DNA of 64,000 nucleotides, taken from positions 5,332,001 through 5,396,000 of the forward strand of contig NZ_CP108458.1 in assembly GCF_036242395.1 (NCBI RefSeq), in the 5' to 3' direction. The stretch is from Kitasatospora sp. NBC_01266. GTDB lineage: Bacteria; Actinomycetota; Actinomycetes; Streptomycetales; Streptomycetaceae. This document shows positions 1 to 9,115 of this stretch, in pieces. Position 1 is the stretch's first letter. The number at the start of each line of letters is the position of its first letter. The translations under genes were made by a program, and so were the position numbers. Under the pieces are notes generated by a model. That model ran no database searches and was not told the DNA's origin. It saw only the letters and a list, made by a program, of their open reading frames with translations.

Positions 1-47
1 AGCATCTTCTGGCGGCCCTCGGACTGGTCAAGGGGGGCGGAGCTCAC
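1..47 (-). CDS. nrdB: Ribonucleotide reductase small subunit, 5' end only
   Basis: Only about 15 codons lie inside the window; the gene runs off the left edge. The GTG start overlaps the nrdA stop in a GTGA arrangement, so translation is probably coupled. The visible N-terminus (MSSAPLDQSEGRQKML) gives no domain evidence. The assignment rests on position: in Streptomyces the class Ia large-subunit gene is followed by the gene for the di-iron beta subunit, which supplies the tyrosyl radical. The identity is therefore an inference from operon order. Confidence 0.6.
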   Translation of the reverse strand, partial: MSSAPLDQSEGRQKM

Positions 48-2461
48 TGGCAGGCCTCGCAGGACTCGGGGTTCTCCAGGGAGCAGGCGATGGCGGCGGC
101 CTGCTCCTCAGCGGTCATGGTGGGGGAGGGGACAGTGACCGCCGGACGGGCGGCGCCGGAGGCGGCCTGGGCGATCCGGGTGGCCGGGCGCGAGCGCAGG
201 TAGTAGGTGGTCTTCAGACCGACCTTCCAGGCGTAGGCGTACATCGAGCTGAGCTTGCCGATGGTGGGCGCGGCCATGAAGAGGTTGAGCGACTGGCTCT
301 GGTCCAGGTACGGCTGACGGGCGGCGGCCAGGTCGATCAGCGCGCGCTGCGGCAGCTCCCAGGCGGTGCGGTAGCGCGAGCGCAGCTCGGCCGGCAGCCA
401 GGAGAGCTCCTGCACCGAGCCGTTGGCGTCGCGCAGCGCGTCCCGGGTCTGCTGGTCCCAGACGCCCAGCTCCTTCAGCTCGCGCACCAGGTACGGGTTG
501 ACCTGGAGGAACTCGCCGGAGAGGGTCTCGCGCTTGAACAGGTTGGAGACCTGCGGCTCGATGCACTCGTAGACGCCGGCGATCGAGGCGATGGTCGCGG
601 TCGGTGCGATCGCCAGCAGCAGCGAGTTGCGCAGGCCGGTGCGGGCGATCGTGCCGCGCAGCGCCGTCCAGCGCTCGGTCCACTGCGGGGTGGCGTCGGC
701 GAAGTGGTCGATGTGCAGCTGGCCGCGGGCGGCGCGGGTCTCGGCGTAGGCCGGGTGCTGCCCGAACTGCTCGGCCAGCTCGCTGGAGCGCTCGTAGGCG
801 GTCAGCATGATCCGCTCGGCGATCAGCGTGGAGAGCCGCTTGGCCTCGGCGGAGTCGAAGTCCAGGCCGAGCCGGAAGAAGACGTCCTGCAGGCCCATCA
901 CGCCCAGGCCCACCGGCCGCCAGCGGGAGTTGGAGGTGGCGGCCTCGGTGGTCGGGTAGAAGTTGATGTCCACCACCCGGTCCAGGAAGGTCACGGCGGT
1001 GCGCACGGTGGCGTCCAGCCGGGCCCAGTCCATGGCGTTCACCAGGTCGGCGGCGGTGGCGCCGGCGGCCACGTGGGCACCGAGGTTGACCGAGCCCAGG
1101 TTGCAGACCGCGGTCTCGGAGTCGTCGGTGACCTCCAGGATCTCGGTGCACAGGTTGGAGGAGTGCACCGTGCGGCCGGGCAGCGCGGTCTGGTTGGCGG
1201 CGCGGTTGGCGGCGTCCTTGAAGGTCATCCAGCCGTTGCCGGTCTGCGCCAGGGTGCGCATCATCCGGGCGTACAGGGTCTGCGCCGGGATGGTGCGGAC
1301 CGCCTTGCCGGCCAACTCGGCCTTGCGGTAGGCCTCGTCGAACTCCTCGCCCCACAGGTCGACCAGCTCGGGCACGTCGGCCGGCGAGAAGAGCGACCAG
1401 TCGGCGTTGGCGTTGACCCGGCGCATGAACTCGTCCGGGATCCAGTGCGCCAGGTTGAGGTTGTGGGTGCGGCGGGCCTCTTCGCCGGTGTTGTCGCGCA
1501 GTTCGAGGAACTCCTCGATGTCCGCGTGCCAGGTCTCCAGGTAGACGCAGGCCGCGCCCTTGCGGCGGCCGCCCTGGTTGACCGCGGCGACCGAGGAGTC
1601 CAGGGTGCGCAGGAACGGCACGATGCCGTTGGACTTGCCGTTGGTGCCGCGGATCAGGCTGCCGCGCGAGCGGATCCGGGTGTAGGACAGGCCGATGCCG
1701 CCGGCGTGCTTGGAGAGCCGGGCGATCTGGGCGTACCGGGAGTAGATCGAGTCCAGGTTGTCCAGCGGCGAGTCCAGCAGGTAGCAGCTGGACATCTGCG
1801 GGTGCCGGGTACCGGAGTTGAACAGGGTGGGCGAGCTGGTCAGGTACTCCAGGCGGCTCATCAGCCGGTAGAGCTCGGCGACCTCGGCCACCGACTGCTC
1901 GCTGTCGCCCACCGCCAGGCCGCAGGCGACCCGGAGCAGGAAGTGCTGCGGGCGCTCCACCACCTTGCGGGTGATCGGGTGACGCAGCAGGTAGCGGGAC
2001 TGCACGGTGCGCAGGCCGAAGTACTCGAAGCGGTCGTCGCCCTGCTCGTCGATCAGCGCGTTCAGCGCCGCGGCGTGCTTGGCCACGAAGGCGGCGGTGG
2101 TGTCGCCGATCAGGCCCTCGGCGTGGCCGACGGCGATCGAGGCGGTGAACGAGGTGGCGCCCTGGCCGTTCGCCTCGTCGGCGATCTCCTGGGCGAGCAG
2201 CCGGGCGGCCAGCTTCGAGTACTGGGGGTCCTCGGCGATCATCGAAGCGGCGGCGTCCACGGCCAACCCGCGAAGCTCGGCGAAGTCCGAGCCGGCATGG
2301 CGGCCGCGCAGCGCGGCGGCGGCGACGTGGCCGGGGTCCACCTGGGGGAGGTCGGCGCTTCGGTCGGTGAGCAGCCGGAGCAGCGCAGTACCGGGGTCGG
2401 TCTGGGCGGCGTCGGCGTGTCCCTGTGAGGGCAGGGAAGCAACTGAGGCAGCGACGGTCAA
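44..2461 (-). CDS. nrdA: Class Ia ribonucleoside-diphosphate reductase, alpha (large) subunit
   Basis: Reduces ribonucleoside diphosphates to deoxyribonucleotides in the cytoplasm together with the NrdB subunit. The 805-residue product has the family's SSCYLLD, NLCTEI and CNLGSVNLG active-site segments and a cysteine-pair tail ending CEACQ, used for re-reduction by thioredoxin-like partners. The reading frame stays open far upstream, but that part is the leader with a cobalamin riboswitch. I chose the TTG at 2461 because AGGAGAG sits 6 bases before it and because family similarity begins soon after. The gene is followed by the presumed nrdB with a 4-base overlap. Streptomyces nrdAB operons are known to be switched off by B12 when the class II enzyme NrdJ can work, and the same control is visible here. 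Confidence 0.93.
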   Translation of the reverse strand: MTVAASVASLPSQGHADAAQTDPGTALLRLLTDRSADLPQVDPGHVAAAALRGRHAGSDFAELRGLAVDAAASMIAEDPQYSKLAARLLAQEIADEANGQGATSFTASIAVGHAEGLIGDTTAAFVAKHAAALNALIDEQGDDRFEYFGLRTVQSRYLLRHPITRKVVERPQHFLLRVACGLAVGDSEQSVAEVAELYRLMSRLEYLTSSPTLFNSGTRHPQMSSCYLLDSPLDNLDSIYSRYAQIARLSKHAGGIGLSYTRIRSRGSLIRGTNGKSNGIVPFLRTLDSSVAAVNQGGRRKGAACVYLETWHADIEEFLELRDNTGEEARRTHNLNLAHWIPDEFMRRVNANADWSLFSPADVPELVDLWGEEFDEAYRKAELAGKAVRTIPAQTLYARMMRTLAQTGNGWMTFKDAANRAANQTALPGRTVHSSNLCTEILEVTDDSETAVCNLGSVNLGAHVAAGATAADLVNAMDWARLDATVRTAVTFLDRVVDINFYPTTEAATSNSRWRPVGLGVMGLQDVFFRLGLDFDSAEAKRLSTLIAERIMLTAYERSSELAEQFGQHPAYAETRAARGQLHIDHFADATPQWTERWTALRGTIARTGLRNSLLLAIAPTATIASIAGVYECIEPQVSNLFKRETLSGEFLQVNPYLVRELKELGVWDQQTRDALRDANGSVQELSWLPAELRSRYRTAWELPQRALIDLAAARQPYLDQSQSLNLFMAAPTIGKLSSMYAYAWKVGLKTTYYLRSRPATRIAQAASGAARPAVTVPSPTMTAEEQAAAIACSLENPESCEACQ

Positions 2462-2589
2462 GGCGCTCTCTCCTGGGGCGGCGGCGGGCTGGGAGGCGTC
2501 CGTGGCCTGTGCGCGCCGGGCAGGGGAGATGGGCACGCCGAATCGTTGCGGCGCGCGCGTCGTCACCCTGGCCTGCCCGCGAGGCCGGA

Positions 2590-2738
2590 CGGTACTGCGG
2601 TGCGTGAAAGGCCTCTGCGGGGAGGCCGGGCGGCACACCGTCGGCAGGTACTCGGACTGGCGGGCCACCCGGGGGCGGGCCCGCTCACCGCTGCGGGGCA
2701 GTCCCGGATTCGCACCGGGTTCCCCTGCGTCGACAGCG
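2590..2738 (-). ncRNA. Cobalamin (B12) riboswitch in the nrdA leader
   Basis: Read on the minus strand, the leader contains the conserved GGGAACCCGGTG segment (2724 to 2713), followed by AATCCGGGACTGCCCCGC, and then the B12-box-like AGTCCGAGTACCTGCC around 2658-2643. These occur in the order and spacing of known cobalamin riboswitches. Downstream, GACGGT and ACCGTC segments could pair as part of the expression platform, which I have placed only roughly. The element lies between the promoter region and the nrdA start. Binding of adenosylcobalamin should repress the class Ia enzyme, as described for Streptomyces nrdABS. Confidence 0.9.
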
Positions 2739-2744
2739 AGAGTG

Positions 2745-2790
2745 AGCATACATGTAGTGGTGGCCCCTTCGAGGCACCCCATATGTAGTG
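2745..2790 (-). promoter_or_regulatory. Two NrdR boxes and probable nrdA promoter
   Basis: Two 16-base boxes are centred on ACATGT (2745-2760) and CATATG (2775-2790). Both carry the half-site TGTAGTG, and their centres are 30 bases apart, close to three helical turns. This matches the paired NrdR boxes described upstream of ribonucleotide reductase genes. A third half-site (GTGTAGTGT) follows at 2795-2803. The box nearer the gene contains TATGCT on the minus strand, a possible -10 element, so NrdR binding would block the promoter. The riboswitch begins directly downstream. Confidence 0.75.
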
Positions 2791-2939
2791 TCATGTGTAG
2801 TGTCGCGCACACAGCGGGCAGTAAGGCGGTCGGTGCCGGAAGGTCGCCTGACGCCGCGTCGGCGACCGGTCGCGGCTCCGCGGGACGGGGGTCGCCCCGC
2901 CACGCGGCGGTCTCAGAACGCTGGCCTAGGCTGTGCCGC

Positions 2940-4193
2940 ATGGTGAGGGACACGGGGAGAAGGCAGCGCCTACGGGCGGCGTTGGTGGCGTTCATCGTAT
3001 CGGCGGTCGCGACCGTCCTCGCCGGCACCGTCACCACCGCTTCGCCCTCGGCCGGGGCCGCCGCCAAGCCGGGCCCCGGAGCCGTCACGGCCGGCGGGTC
3101 GCCCGTGCCGAGCCAGGCGCCGGCGGACCCGGGCAAGCCGCTGCGGATCGGCATCTCCTACGGGGACACCCTCACCTGGAAGAACGACCAGGACCTGGCG
3201 ACCGGCCTGGGTGACGCCGTGGACACCGGCTCCAAGTGGATCCGGGTCGACCTGTCCTGGGACGACATCCAGCCGGACAGCCCGAAGACCTACGAGTGGC
3301 AGCGGTTCGACCGGGTCCTCAGCGCCGCCAAGGCCCGCGGCCTGGAGGTGCTGCCCACCATCGGCTACACCCCGCCGTGGGCCCGCAAGGCGAGCTGCGC
3401 CTCGGACGACGCCTGCCCGCCGGCCGACCCGAACCTGTTCGCCGCCTTCGCCGCGGCCGCCGCCAAGCGGTACGCCCCGCAGGGCGTGCACACCTGGGAG
3501 GTGTGGAACGAGCCGAACATCCCGTTCTGGGCACCGGCCCCCGACCCGGCCGCCTACACTCAACTGCTCGGCGACACCAGCAAGGCGCTGCGTGCCGCGG
3601 ACCCCAAGGCCTACATCCTGCTCGGCGGCCTGGCGGCGGTGAGCACCGGCCAGGACGCCGGCTACGTCTCGCAGGGCGACTTCCTCACCGCGGTCTGCAA
3701 GCTGGGCGCCAACAAGATGGTGGACGCGATCAGCTACCACCCGTACACCTACCCGTACCTGCCGAGCGCCAAGACCTCGTTCGGCACCGCGATGGAGGAC
3801 ATCAGCAGCGCCCCGGGCAACCTGGTGGCGATCCTGACCAGTTACGGCACGCCGGACCTGCCGATCTGGATCACCGAGACCGGCGCCGCCACCAACGGGC
3901 CCGGCACGGTGACCGACGGCACCGTCATCACGCCGCAGAACACCCATGTGACCGAGCAGTACCAGGCCACCATCGCCGCCGACACCGTTCGGGCCGCCGC
4001 CGCCAACCCCCATGTGGCAGCCGTCTTCTGGTTCACCGACCAGGACACCGGGCAGCCGTCGCAGAAGCAGCAGCGCTCGCTGTTCTACGGCCTGCGCCGC
4101 TTCGACGGCACCCCCAAGCCGGCCCTGGAGGCTTGGAAGGACGCGATCGGTGCCTACGAGCAGGGCTCCTCGGGCCCGCCGCAGGGCGGCTGA
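2940..4193 (+). CDS. Secreted or anchored GH39/GH5-like glycosidase
   Basis: The protein has 417 residues. It starts with a short basic segment and one hydrophobic stretch (about residues 12-32), likely a signal peptide or anchor, then a Pro/Ala-rich linker, then a TIM-barrel glycosidase domain from about residue 65. WNEPN (Glu191) and ITETG (Glu313) fit the acid/base and nucleophile glutamates of clan GH-A enzymes, as in GH39 proteins of the PslG type. It sits next to and convergent with a polysaccharide operon, so trimming or release of the exported polymer is a reasonable guess. The substrate cannot be read from sequence. The ATG start has no clear ribosome site; a GTG follows it directly. 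The 3' end overlaps the neighbouring glycosyltransferase gene by 40 bases. Confidence 0.75.
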   Translation: MVRDTGRRQRLRAALVAFIVSAVATVLAGTVTTASPSAGAAAKPGPGAVTAGGSPVPSQAPADPGKPLRIGISYGDTLTWKNDQDLATGLGDAVDTGSKWIRVDLSWDDIQPDSPKTYEWQRFDRVLSAAKARGLEVLPTIGYTPPWARKASCASDDACPPADPNLFAAFAAAAAKRYAPQGVHTWEVWNEPNIPFWAPAPDPAAYTQLLGDTSKALRAADPKAYILLGGLAAVSTGQDAGYVSQGDFLTAVCKLGANKMVDAISYHPYTYPYLPSAKTSFGTAMEDISSAPGNLVAILTSYGTPDLPIWITETGAATNGPGTVTDGTVITPQNTHVTEQYQATIAADTVRAAAANPHVAAVFWFTDQDTGQPSQKQQRSLFYGLRRFDGTPKPALEAWKDAIGAYEQGSSGPPQGG

Positions 4194-5323
4194 AGCAGGG
4201 CCCGGAACAGCTCCAGGTAGCGGCCGGTCAGCCCGTCCCAGTCGTAGCGCTCCTCGGCGCGCCGCCGCCCGGCCGCGCCGAGCCGGTCGGCGAGCGCGTG
4301 GTCGGTCAGCAGCTCGCGCACGGCGCCGGCCAGCGCGACCGGGTCGCCCGCCGGTACCAGCAGACCGTCGTGACGGTCGGTCACCACATGCGGGATGCCG
4401 CCGACCGCCGAGCCGACCACCGGAGTGCCGCAGGCCATCGCCTCCACCAGGGCCATCCCGAAGGACTCCGCCTCGGTCCGGGACGGCAGCGCCAGCACGG
4501 CCGCCTCGCGCATCGCCGCCACCAGCGCCGCCCCGGTCAGCTCGCCCTCGGCGGTGACCCGGTCGGCGATGCCCAGCCGCTGGGCCAGCGCAAGCAGGTC
4601 GGGCAGCGCGTCGCCGCCGCCGACCAGCCGCAGCCGGGCGTCGGGGACATCGTTGAGCCGGGCGAAGGCGTGCAGCAGTACGTCCACGCCCTTCCAGGCC
4701 GAGGAGCGGTCCAGCCGACCGGCGTAGAGCACCACCGGCGCTCTGGTCGAGGCGGGGGCGCCGGGGGTGAACCGGCGGGTGTCCACGCCGGGGGTGATCT
4801 GCACCGCGTGCGGCCGGCCGGCCGCCAGCGAGACCGGGGAGACCGCGACCAGCCTGGTGGCGCGCCGGAAGACCCGGGGCAGCAGCCGCCGCTCGTACCA
4901 GCCGATCAGCCGGTCGGCCGCGCCGGTGCCGGGCTCACCCTTGTGCATCGAGCCGGCGTGGTAGGTCAGGACGCTGGGTCGCCGGCCGGCCAGCACGACA
5001 CCGAGGTCGCCGAGGCCGGGGACCGGGGCGTGCGCGTTGACCAGCTCGGCCCCGGTGCGGCGCAGCCACCAGCGCAGCCGCAGCGGCCAGAGCGGGTCGA
5101 GCGGGGTGTTGGAGAGCCGCAGCAAGGCGGGCAGCCGGACCACCCGTACCCCGTCCTCGACCCGCACGGTGCTGCGCAGGCCGCCGGGCCGGCTGGTCAG
5201 CACCACCGGGCTCAGATCGGGAGAGTCGGCCAGCGCGCGGGCGATCCGGGCCGCGTAGTGCTCGACACCGCCGACCTTCGGCGGGTAGTAGGGCGTCACC
5301 ACCGCCACGGTCCGCCGGGTCAC
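4154..5323 (-). CDS. Glycosyltransferase family 4 (GT-B fold)
   Basis: The 389-residue cytoplasmic enzyme starts with VVTPYYPPKVGGVE, the N-terminal nucleotide-sugar transferase signature of GT4 enzymes. Its C-terminal half carries ESFGMALVE, the E-x7-E motif that contacts the donor sugar. It is the last gene of the polysaccharide operon. Its GTG start overlaps the stop of the pyruvyl transferase gene (GTGA). It probably adds one sugar to a lipid-linked repeat unit; donor and acceptor are unknown. The 3' end runs 40 bases into the convergent glycosidase gene. Confidence 0.85.
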   Translation of the reverse strand: MTRRTVAVVTPYYPPKVGGVEHYAARIARALADSPDLSPVVLTSRPGGLRSTVRVEDGVRVVRLPALLRLSNTPLDPLWPLRLRWWLRRTGAELVNAHAPVPGLGDLGVVLAGRRPSVLTYHAGSMHKGEPGTGAADRLIGWYERRLLPRVFRRATRLVAVSPVSLAAGRPHAVQITPGVDTRRFTPGAPASTRAPVVLYAGRLDRSSAWKGVDVLLHAFARLNDVPDARLRLVGGGDALPDLLALAQRLGIADRVTAEGELTGAALVAAMREAAVLALPSRTEAESFGMALVEAMACGTPVVGSAVGGIPHVVTDRHDGLLVPAGDPVALAGAVRELLTDHALADRLGAAGRRRAEERYDWDGLTGRYLELFRALLQPPCGGPEEPCS

Positions 5324-6636
5324 CGCAGCACCGCCTGCCGCGGCCGGGCGGACGGTTCGGCGGTGGCAGGCCGGTTCGCCGGCAGTTCCACGCGCAGCAG
5401 TTCGACGAAGTCCGCCGCCCGGGCCGCGTAGCCGGGGATCTCGGCGGCCAGGTATCGCCGGTAGGCCGCGCCCTCGGCGAGCAGCCGGTCCAGCAGCGCG
5501 ATCAGGGTGTCGGCGTCGGCCTCGGCCATCGGGACCACCCAGTGCTCCAGGTGCAGATCCGCCATGATGCCGCGGGTCTTGTGGTCGTACTCGATGGCCG
5601 CGCACGGGACCTGGGCGATCAGGCCGAAGATCACCGAGTGGAACCGGGTGCCCAGGATGAAGTCGGCGGCCCGGTAGAGCGCGAAGATCTCGTGGTGGTC
5701 CAGCCCGCCGTCGTCCAGCACCCGCAGCCGCGGGTCGGCCACCAGCGCGGCGATCCGCGCGTTGACGATCCGGTCGTCGTCCCCCTGGTAGGCGCAGGTG
5801 ACCTGCGGAGCCAGCACCACCGCGCAGTCCCGCCGATCGAGCAGGTGGGTGATCGCGGTGGCCAGTGCCCGTTCGTACGCCTGCTGGGCCGCGCCGCGCA
5901 GGAACTGGCGGGCGGTCACCACCACGAGCCGGGTACCGGGCCCGACGGCCAGCTCGGTGCTCCAGTCGCGCCACGCCCGGTCGCGGAAGGCGAAGGCGCT
6001 GTCCACCCCGCGCACCACGGTGGAGCCGGACACCCCGACCTCGGCGAGCCGGTGCACGCTGATCGACTCGCGGGCCACCACCAGGCGGCAGGACCGCAGG
6101 ACCCGGCGGATCATCAACTGCTGGGCCCGGGTCGGGAACGGCCCGAAGGACTGCGGGGCCAGCACCACCGGAACCCGGAACCGCCGGGCCAGCCAGAGCG
6201 GCAGCAGCAGGAAGAAGATGCTCAGGTCGCTGGGCAGGTCGGCCCGCCCGTTCAAGTAGCCGCCGCCCAAGCTGACCACCAGGTCGGCCGCGGCGAGTGC
6301 CCGCAGTTCGGCGCCGATCTCGGTCGGCAGGATCCGGGCCAGTGCGCGCAGCGCCCGTCCGGAGCCGGGCAGCGTGGCGAGTGCGGCCAGCGCGCAGGCG
6401 AGCAGCTTGCGGCCGACCCGCAGCGCCTGGCGGATCTCCTCGTCGCCCACGCAGCGGCGGATCGAGCCGAGGTTGGCGACCCCGTCGAACTCGGGCCACT
6501 GCTGCGGCGACTCGAAGCCGGCGATCTCGATCAGCGCGCCGGGGTGGGCCTCGGCGAGCTGCTCGAGCAGTACGCTCAGCAGCGCCGCGTCGCCCCGGTT
6601 GCCGCGTTGGAAGGCGTTGACGACCAGGATCCTCAC
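5320..6636 (-). CDS. Polysaccharide pyruvyl transferase family protein
   Basis: The 438-residue product matches the polysaccharide pyruvyl transferase family, which transfers pyruvate from phosphoenolpyruvate to form ketals on exopolysaccharide sugars. Visible family features are the N-terminal NAFQRGNRGDAAL loop, GGGYLNG, APQSFGPF, and GTRFHSVIFG near the C-terminus. The GTG start at 6636 overlaps the preceding glycosyltransferase stop (GTGA), and its own stop overlaps the next start the same way. If active, it would give the polymer a negative charge. Some family members act on other substrates, so the exact reaction is inferred. Confidence 0.85.
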   Translation of the reverse strand: MRILVVNAFQRGNRGDAALLSVLLEQLAEAHPGALIEIAGFESPQQWPEFDGVANLGSIRRCVGDEEIRQALRVGRKLLACALAALATLPGSGRALRALARILPTEIGAELRALAAADLVVSLGGGYLNGRADLPSDLSIFFLLLPLWLARRFRVPVVLAPQSFGPFPTRAQQLMIRRVLRSCRLVVARESISVHRLAEVGVSGSTVVRGVDSAFAFRDRAWRDWSTELAVGPGTRLVVVTARQFLRGAAQQAYERALATAITHLLDRRDCAVVLAPQVTCAYQGDDDRIVNARIAALVADPRLRVLDDGGLDHHEIFALYRAADFILGTRFHSVIFGLIAQVPCAAIEYDHKTRGIMADLHLEHWVVPMAEADADTLIALLDRLLAEGAAYRRYLAAEIPGYAARAADFVELLRVELPANRPATAEPSARPRQAVLR

Positions 6637-7832
6637 GCTCTGCCGCTCCCTCGTCCGCTCGTTCGTGCCGTGCCGCTGCGCTCGGCGACCTCGCGGTAGT
6701 GCCTCTCCAGGGCATCGAGGAATTCTTCGACCCCGTACCGCTGCGACCGCGCCGCCGAACCCGCGCCCAGGGCGGCCAGCCGGTCGGGCCGACCGAGCAG
6801 CCCGGCCAGCGCCGCCGCCAGTGCGGTGGCGTCTCCCGGTGGCACCAGCACGCCGTTGTCCGGGCCGACCAGTTCTGGCAGCCCGCCGACGGCGCTGGCG
6901 ACCAGGGGGCGTCCCAGCTGCAGCGCCTCCAGTGCCACGGTGGGGAAGTTCTCCGGCCAGAGCGAGGGCAGCACCACCACGGAGGCGGTGCGCAGCCACT
7001 CGTGCACCCCGTCCGGTGGCAACCAGCCGGTGAAGGCCACGCTGCCCTCGGCGATCAGGTCCACCGACGCGGCCTGCAGAGCCGCCCGCGCCGATCCGTC
7101 GCCCACGATGGTAAGGCGTGCGGCTGGGTGATTCCTGATCAGTTCCCGAAAGCCGTCGAGCAGCACCGCCACCCCCTTGACCGGCTCCAGCCGCCCGACG
7201 AAGAGCAGGTGGTCGGCGGTGCGCAGCGGGGCGGGCCCGGGGCCCGGTTCGACCCCGTTGGGCAGTACGTGCACCGGCACCCGTCCCAGGTCGGGGCGGA
7301 CCGCCTCGGCGAAGTAGCGGCTCGGCGCCAGCACCCGGTCCACCCGGCGCAGCCGGGGCAGGTAGCCGGGCCGCTGGAGCAGCCGCAGGTAGAGGTAGCG
7401 GGCGGCGTCCGGCGGGCTGAGCCGGCCGGTGGTGGCGCTCGGCAGGTTCCAGCGCAGCAGGCGCAGGGTCCAGTCCTCGGGGCCGTGCACGGTGAGTACC
7501 CGCGGCAGGTCGCGGGTGGCGGCGAGTACCGAGGGACTGAACTCCCCGATGGTGTGCAGGTGGACGCAGTCGGGCCGGAACTCCTCGATGGTCCGTCGTA
7601 CCGCTCGGTGGGCCGGCCGGTACCAGGCCTTGGCCAGCAGCCGGCGGACCGGGTGCCCGGCGATGCCCGGGACCAACTCGTCGGCGAACACCTGCTCGCC
7701 GTCGGCGAGCAGGTCGGTGGCGAGCACCCGGACCTGGTGTCCGCGCTTGGTCAGCCCCTCGGCGATCAGCCGCACGCTCTTCTCGGCGCCGCCGGCCTCG
7801 AAGCCGAGGTTGACGATCTGCAGGATCCTCAC
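6633..7832 (-). CDS. Glycosyltransferase family 4 (GT-B fold)
   Basis: The 399-residue protein has the N-terminal GT4 signature (QIVNLGFEAGGAEKS) and the donor-binding E-x7-E motif ENFPTVALE. LFVGRLEPVKG marks the start of the C-terminal Rossmann-like domain. The last 15 residues are an Arg/Gly/Ser tail unlike the rest. The gene is translationally coupled at both ends: its GTG overlaps the flippase stop, and its stop overlaps the pyruvyl transferase start. It is expected to act on the cytoplasmic face of the membrane during repeat-unit assembly. Sugar specificity is unknown. Confidence 0.85.
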   Translation of the reverse strand: MRILQIVNLGFEAGGAEKSVRLIAEGLTKRGHQVRVLATDLLADGEQVFADELVPGIAGHPVRRLLAKAWYRPAHRAVRRTIEEFRPDCVHLHTIGEFSPSVLAATRDLPRVLTVHGPEDWTLRLLRWNLPSATTGRLSPPDAARYLYLRLLQRPGYLPRLRRVDRVLAPSRYFAEAVRPDLGRVPVHVLPNGVEPGPGPAPLRTADHLLFVGRLEPVKGVAVLLDGFRELIRNHPAARLTIVGDGSARAALQAASVDLIAEGSVAFTGWLPPDGVHEWLRTASVVVLPSLWPENFPTVALEALQLGRPLVASAVGGLPELVGPDNGVLVPPGDATALAAALAGLLGRPDRLAALGAGSAARSQRYGVEEFLDALERHYREVAERSGTARTSGRGSGRA

Positions 7833-9115
7833 AGCGCCGCCGCCGGTTGGACCGCCGCGCGCTGCCCGGCGCGTCGCCTGGCCAGCAGCGCGACCAGCGC
7901 CACCAGCCCGGAGAACAGGTTGCCGGCCGCCCAGGACCAGCCGAGCCAGGCGAGCCCGCGCGGTGCCCAGAGCAGGGCCAGGCTGATCGCCACCACGGCG
8001 TACACGGTGTTGCTGAGCACCAGGGCCCCCATCTGGCGGGTCAGTTTGAGTGCGAAGCTGGTCCAGGTGTTCAGCGCCACCGCGAGTGCCGCGAGCGCGA
8101 AGACCAGCAGCAGGGGGCGGGCCTTGGCGCTGTAGTCGCCGCCGAACAGGGTGAGCAGCAGGCCGCTGCCACCGGCCACCGCCGCAGCGGCCGGCAGCTG
8201 CGCGGCTGCCATGATCATGGCCGAGCGGCGGAGCAGCACCCTGAACCGCGAAGGGTCGTAGGAGGCCTCGGCGAACACCGCCTCGCCGACCGAGAAGGAG
8301 ACCGCGTTGAGCAGCCCGGCTATCTGGAACGCCACGTAGTAGTAGCCGGCCGCCGCTTCCCCCAAGCGCTGCAGCACGATCAGCGGGATCGCCAGCTGCG
8401 GTGCCAGGTTGAGCAGGCTGGAGAGGTAGTTCGCGACCGAGAAGCCCAGTTGCTCGCGCAGCCGGGTGCCCCGGGCCAGCAGGTCGAAGCGGAAGCCCAG
8501 CCGGCGACGCATCAGCAGGATCGAGGCGGCCACCGCGACCAGGTAGCCGCCGCCGGTCGAGCAGAAGATGCCGAACACGCCCAGGCCGGTCAGTCCGAGC
8601 GGCAGCGCGAGCTTGGCCAACCCCTGGAGCAGGCCGTCCACCAGCACGTTGTACTGCGGCTGTCGGGCGGCGATGAAGACCGAATCGGTCAGCAGGTTGA
8701 CTGCGGAGAAGACGCAGAACAGCACGAAGACCCCGGCCTGCAGCAGGTGTTCGCGCACGAAGAGCAGCTTCTGCCCGTACAGCGGCAGCCCCAGCAGGTA
8801 GCCGGCGCCGACCACCGCGGCGACCAGGGCGACCAGCGCGATCGACTGGCTGATCTGCCCGTTGCGGGCCTCGGCCCGGGCCGGGAACCGGATCAGCGTG
8901 CTGTTCAGCCCGAACAGGCTCAGGTAGGAGATCAGCGAGGTCGCCGAGATCAGCGAGGTGGCCAGCCCCACCTGCTCGGGTGAGTAGAAGCGGGCCACCA
9001 GCACCCAGAACACGAAGCCGAGTGCGGCCGTGGTCACGGTTGCCGAGAGCAGGAAGAACGAGCTGCGGTACATCTGGTCCGGTGGCCGGGCGTGCCTGCC
9101 CTGGTGTCTAGCCAC
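7829..9115 (-). CDS. Wzx-type polysaccharide flippase (MOP superfamily)
   Basis: The 428-residue integral membrane protein has roughly 12 hydrophobic segments and the N-terminal SSFFLLSATVTTAALGF pattern of polysaccharide/O-antigen exporters. The family moves lipid-linked oligosaccharide repeat units from the inner to the outer face of the cytoplasmic membrane. The GTG start at 9115 overlaps the upstream glycosyltransferase gene by 8 bases, and the 3' end overlaps the next gene (GTGA). It is the only obvious export component in the operon. Together with the DUF2206 protein it suggests a Wzx/Wzy-like rather than an ABC-dependent route. Confidence 0.85.
   Translation of the reverse strand: MARHQGRHARPPDQMYRSSFFLLSATVTTAALGFVFWVLVARFYSPEQVGLATSLISATSLISYLSLFGLNSTLIRFPARAEARNGQISQSIALVALVAAVVGAGYLLGLPLYGQKLLFVREHLLQAGVFVLFCVFSAVNLLTDSVFIAARQPQYNVLVDGLLQGLAKLALPLGLTGLGVFGIFCSTGGGYLVAVAASILLMRRRLGFRFDLLARGTRLREQLGFSVANYLSSLLNLAPQLAIPLIVLQRLGEAAAGYYYVAFQIAGLLNAVSFSVGEAVFAEASYDPSRFRVLLRRSAMIMAAAQLPAAAAVAGGSGLLLTLFGGDYSAKARPLLLVFALAALAVALNTWTSFALKLTRQMGALVLSNTVYAVVAISLALLWAPRGLAWLGWSWAAGNLFSGLVALVALLARRRAGQRAAVQPAAAL

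Noticed and set aside
704..2428. Long open frame on the plus strand opposite nrdA
   Set aside because: It is a shadow of the nrdA codons in very GC-rich DNA; its composition (Gly/Val/Gln/His-rich) is typical of antisense frames. Similar long frames opposite the other genes were left out.
2462..3154. N-terminal extension of nrdA in the same open frame
   Set aside because: The extension would be translated from the cobalamin riboswitch and promoter region. The TTG at 2461 has a good ribosome site and family similarity starts after it.
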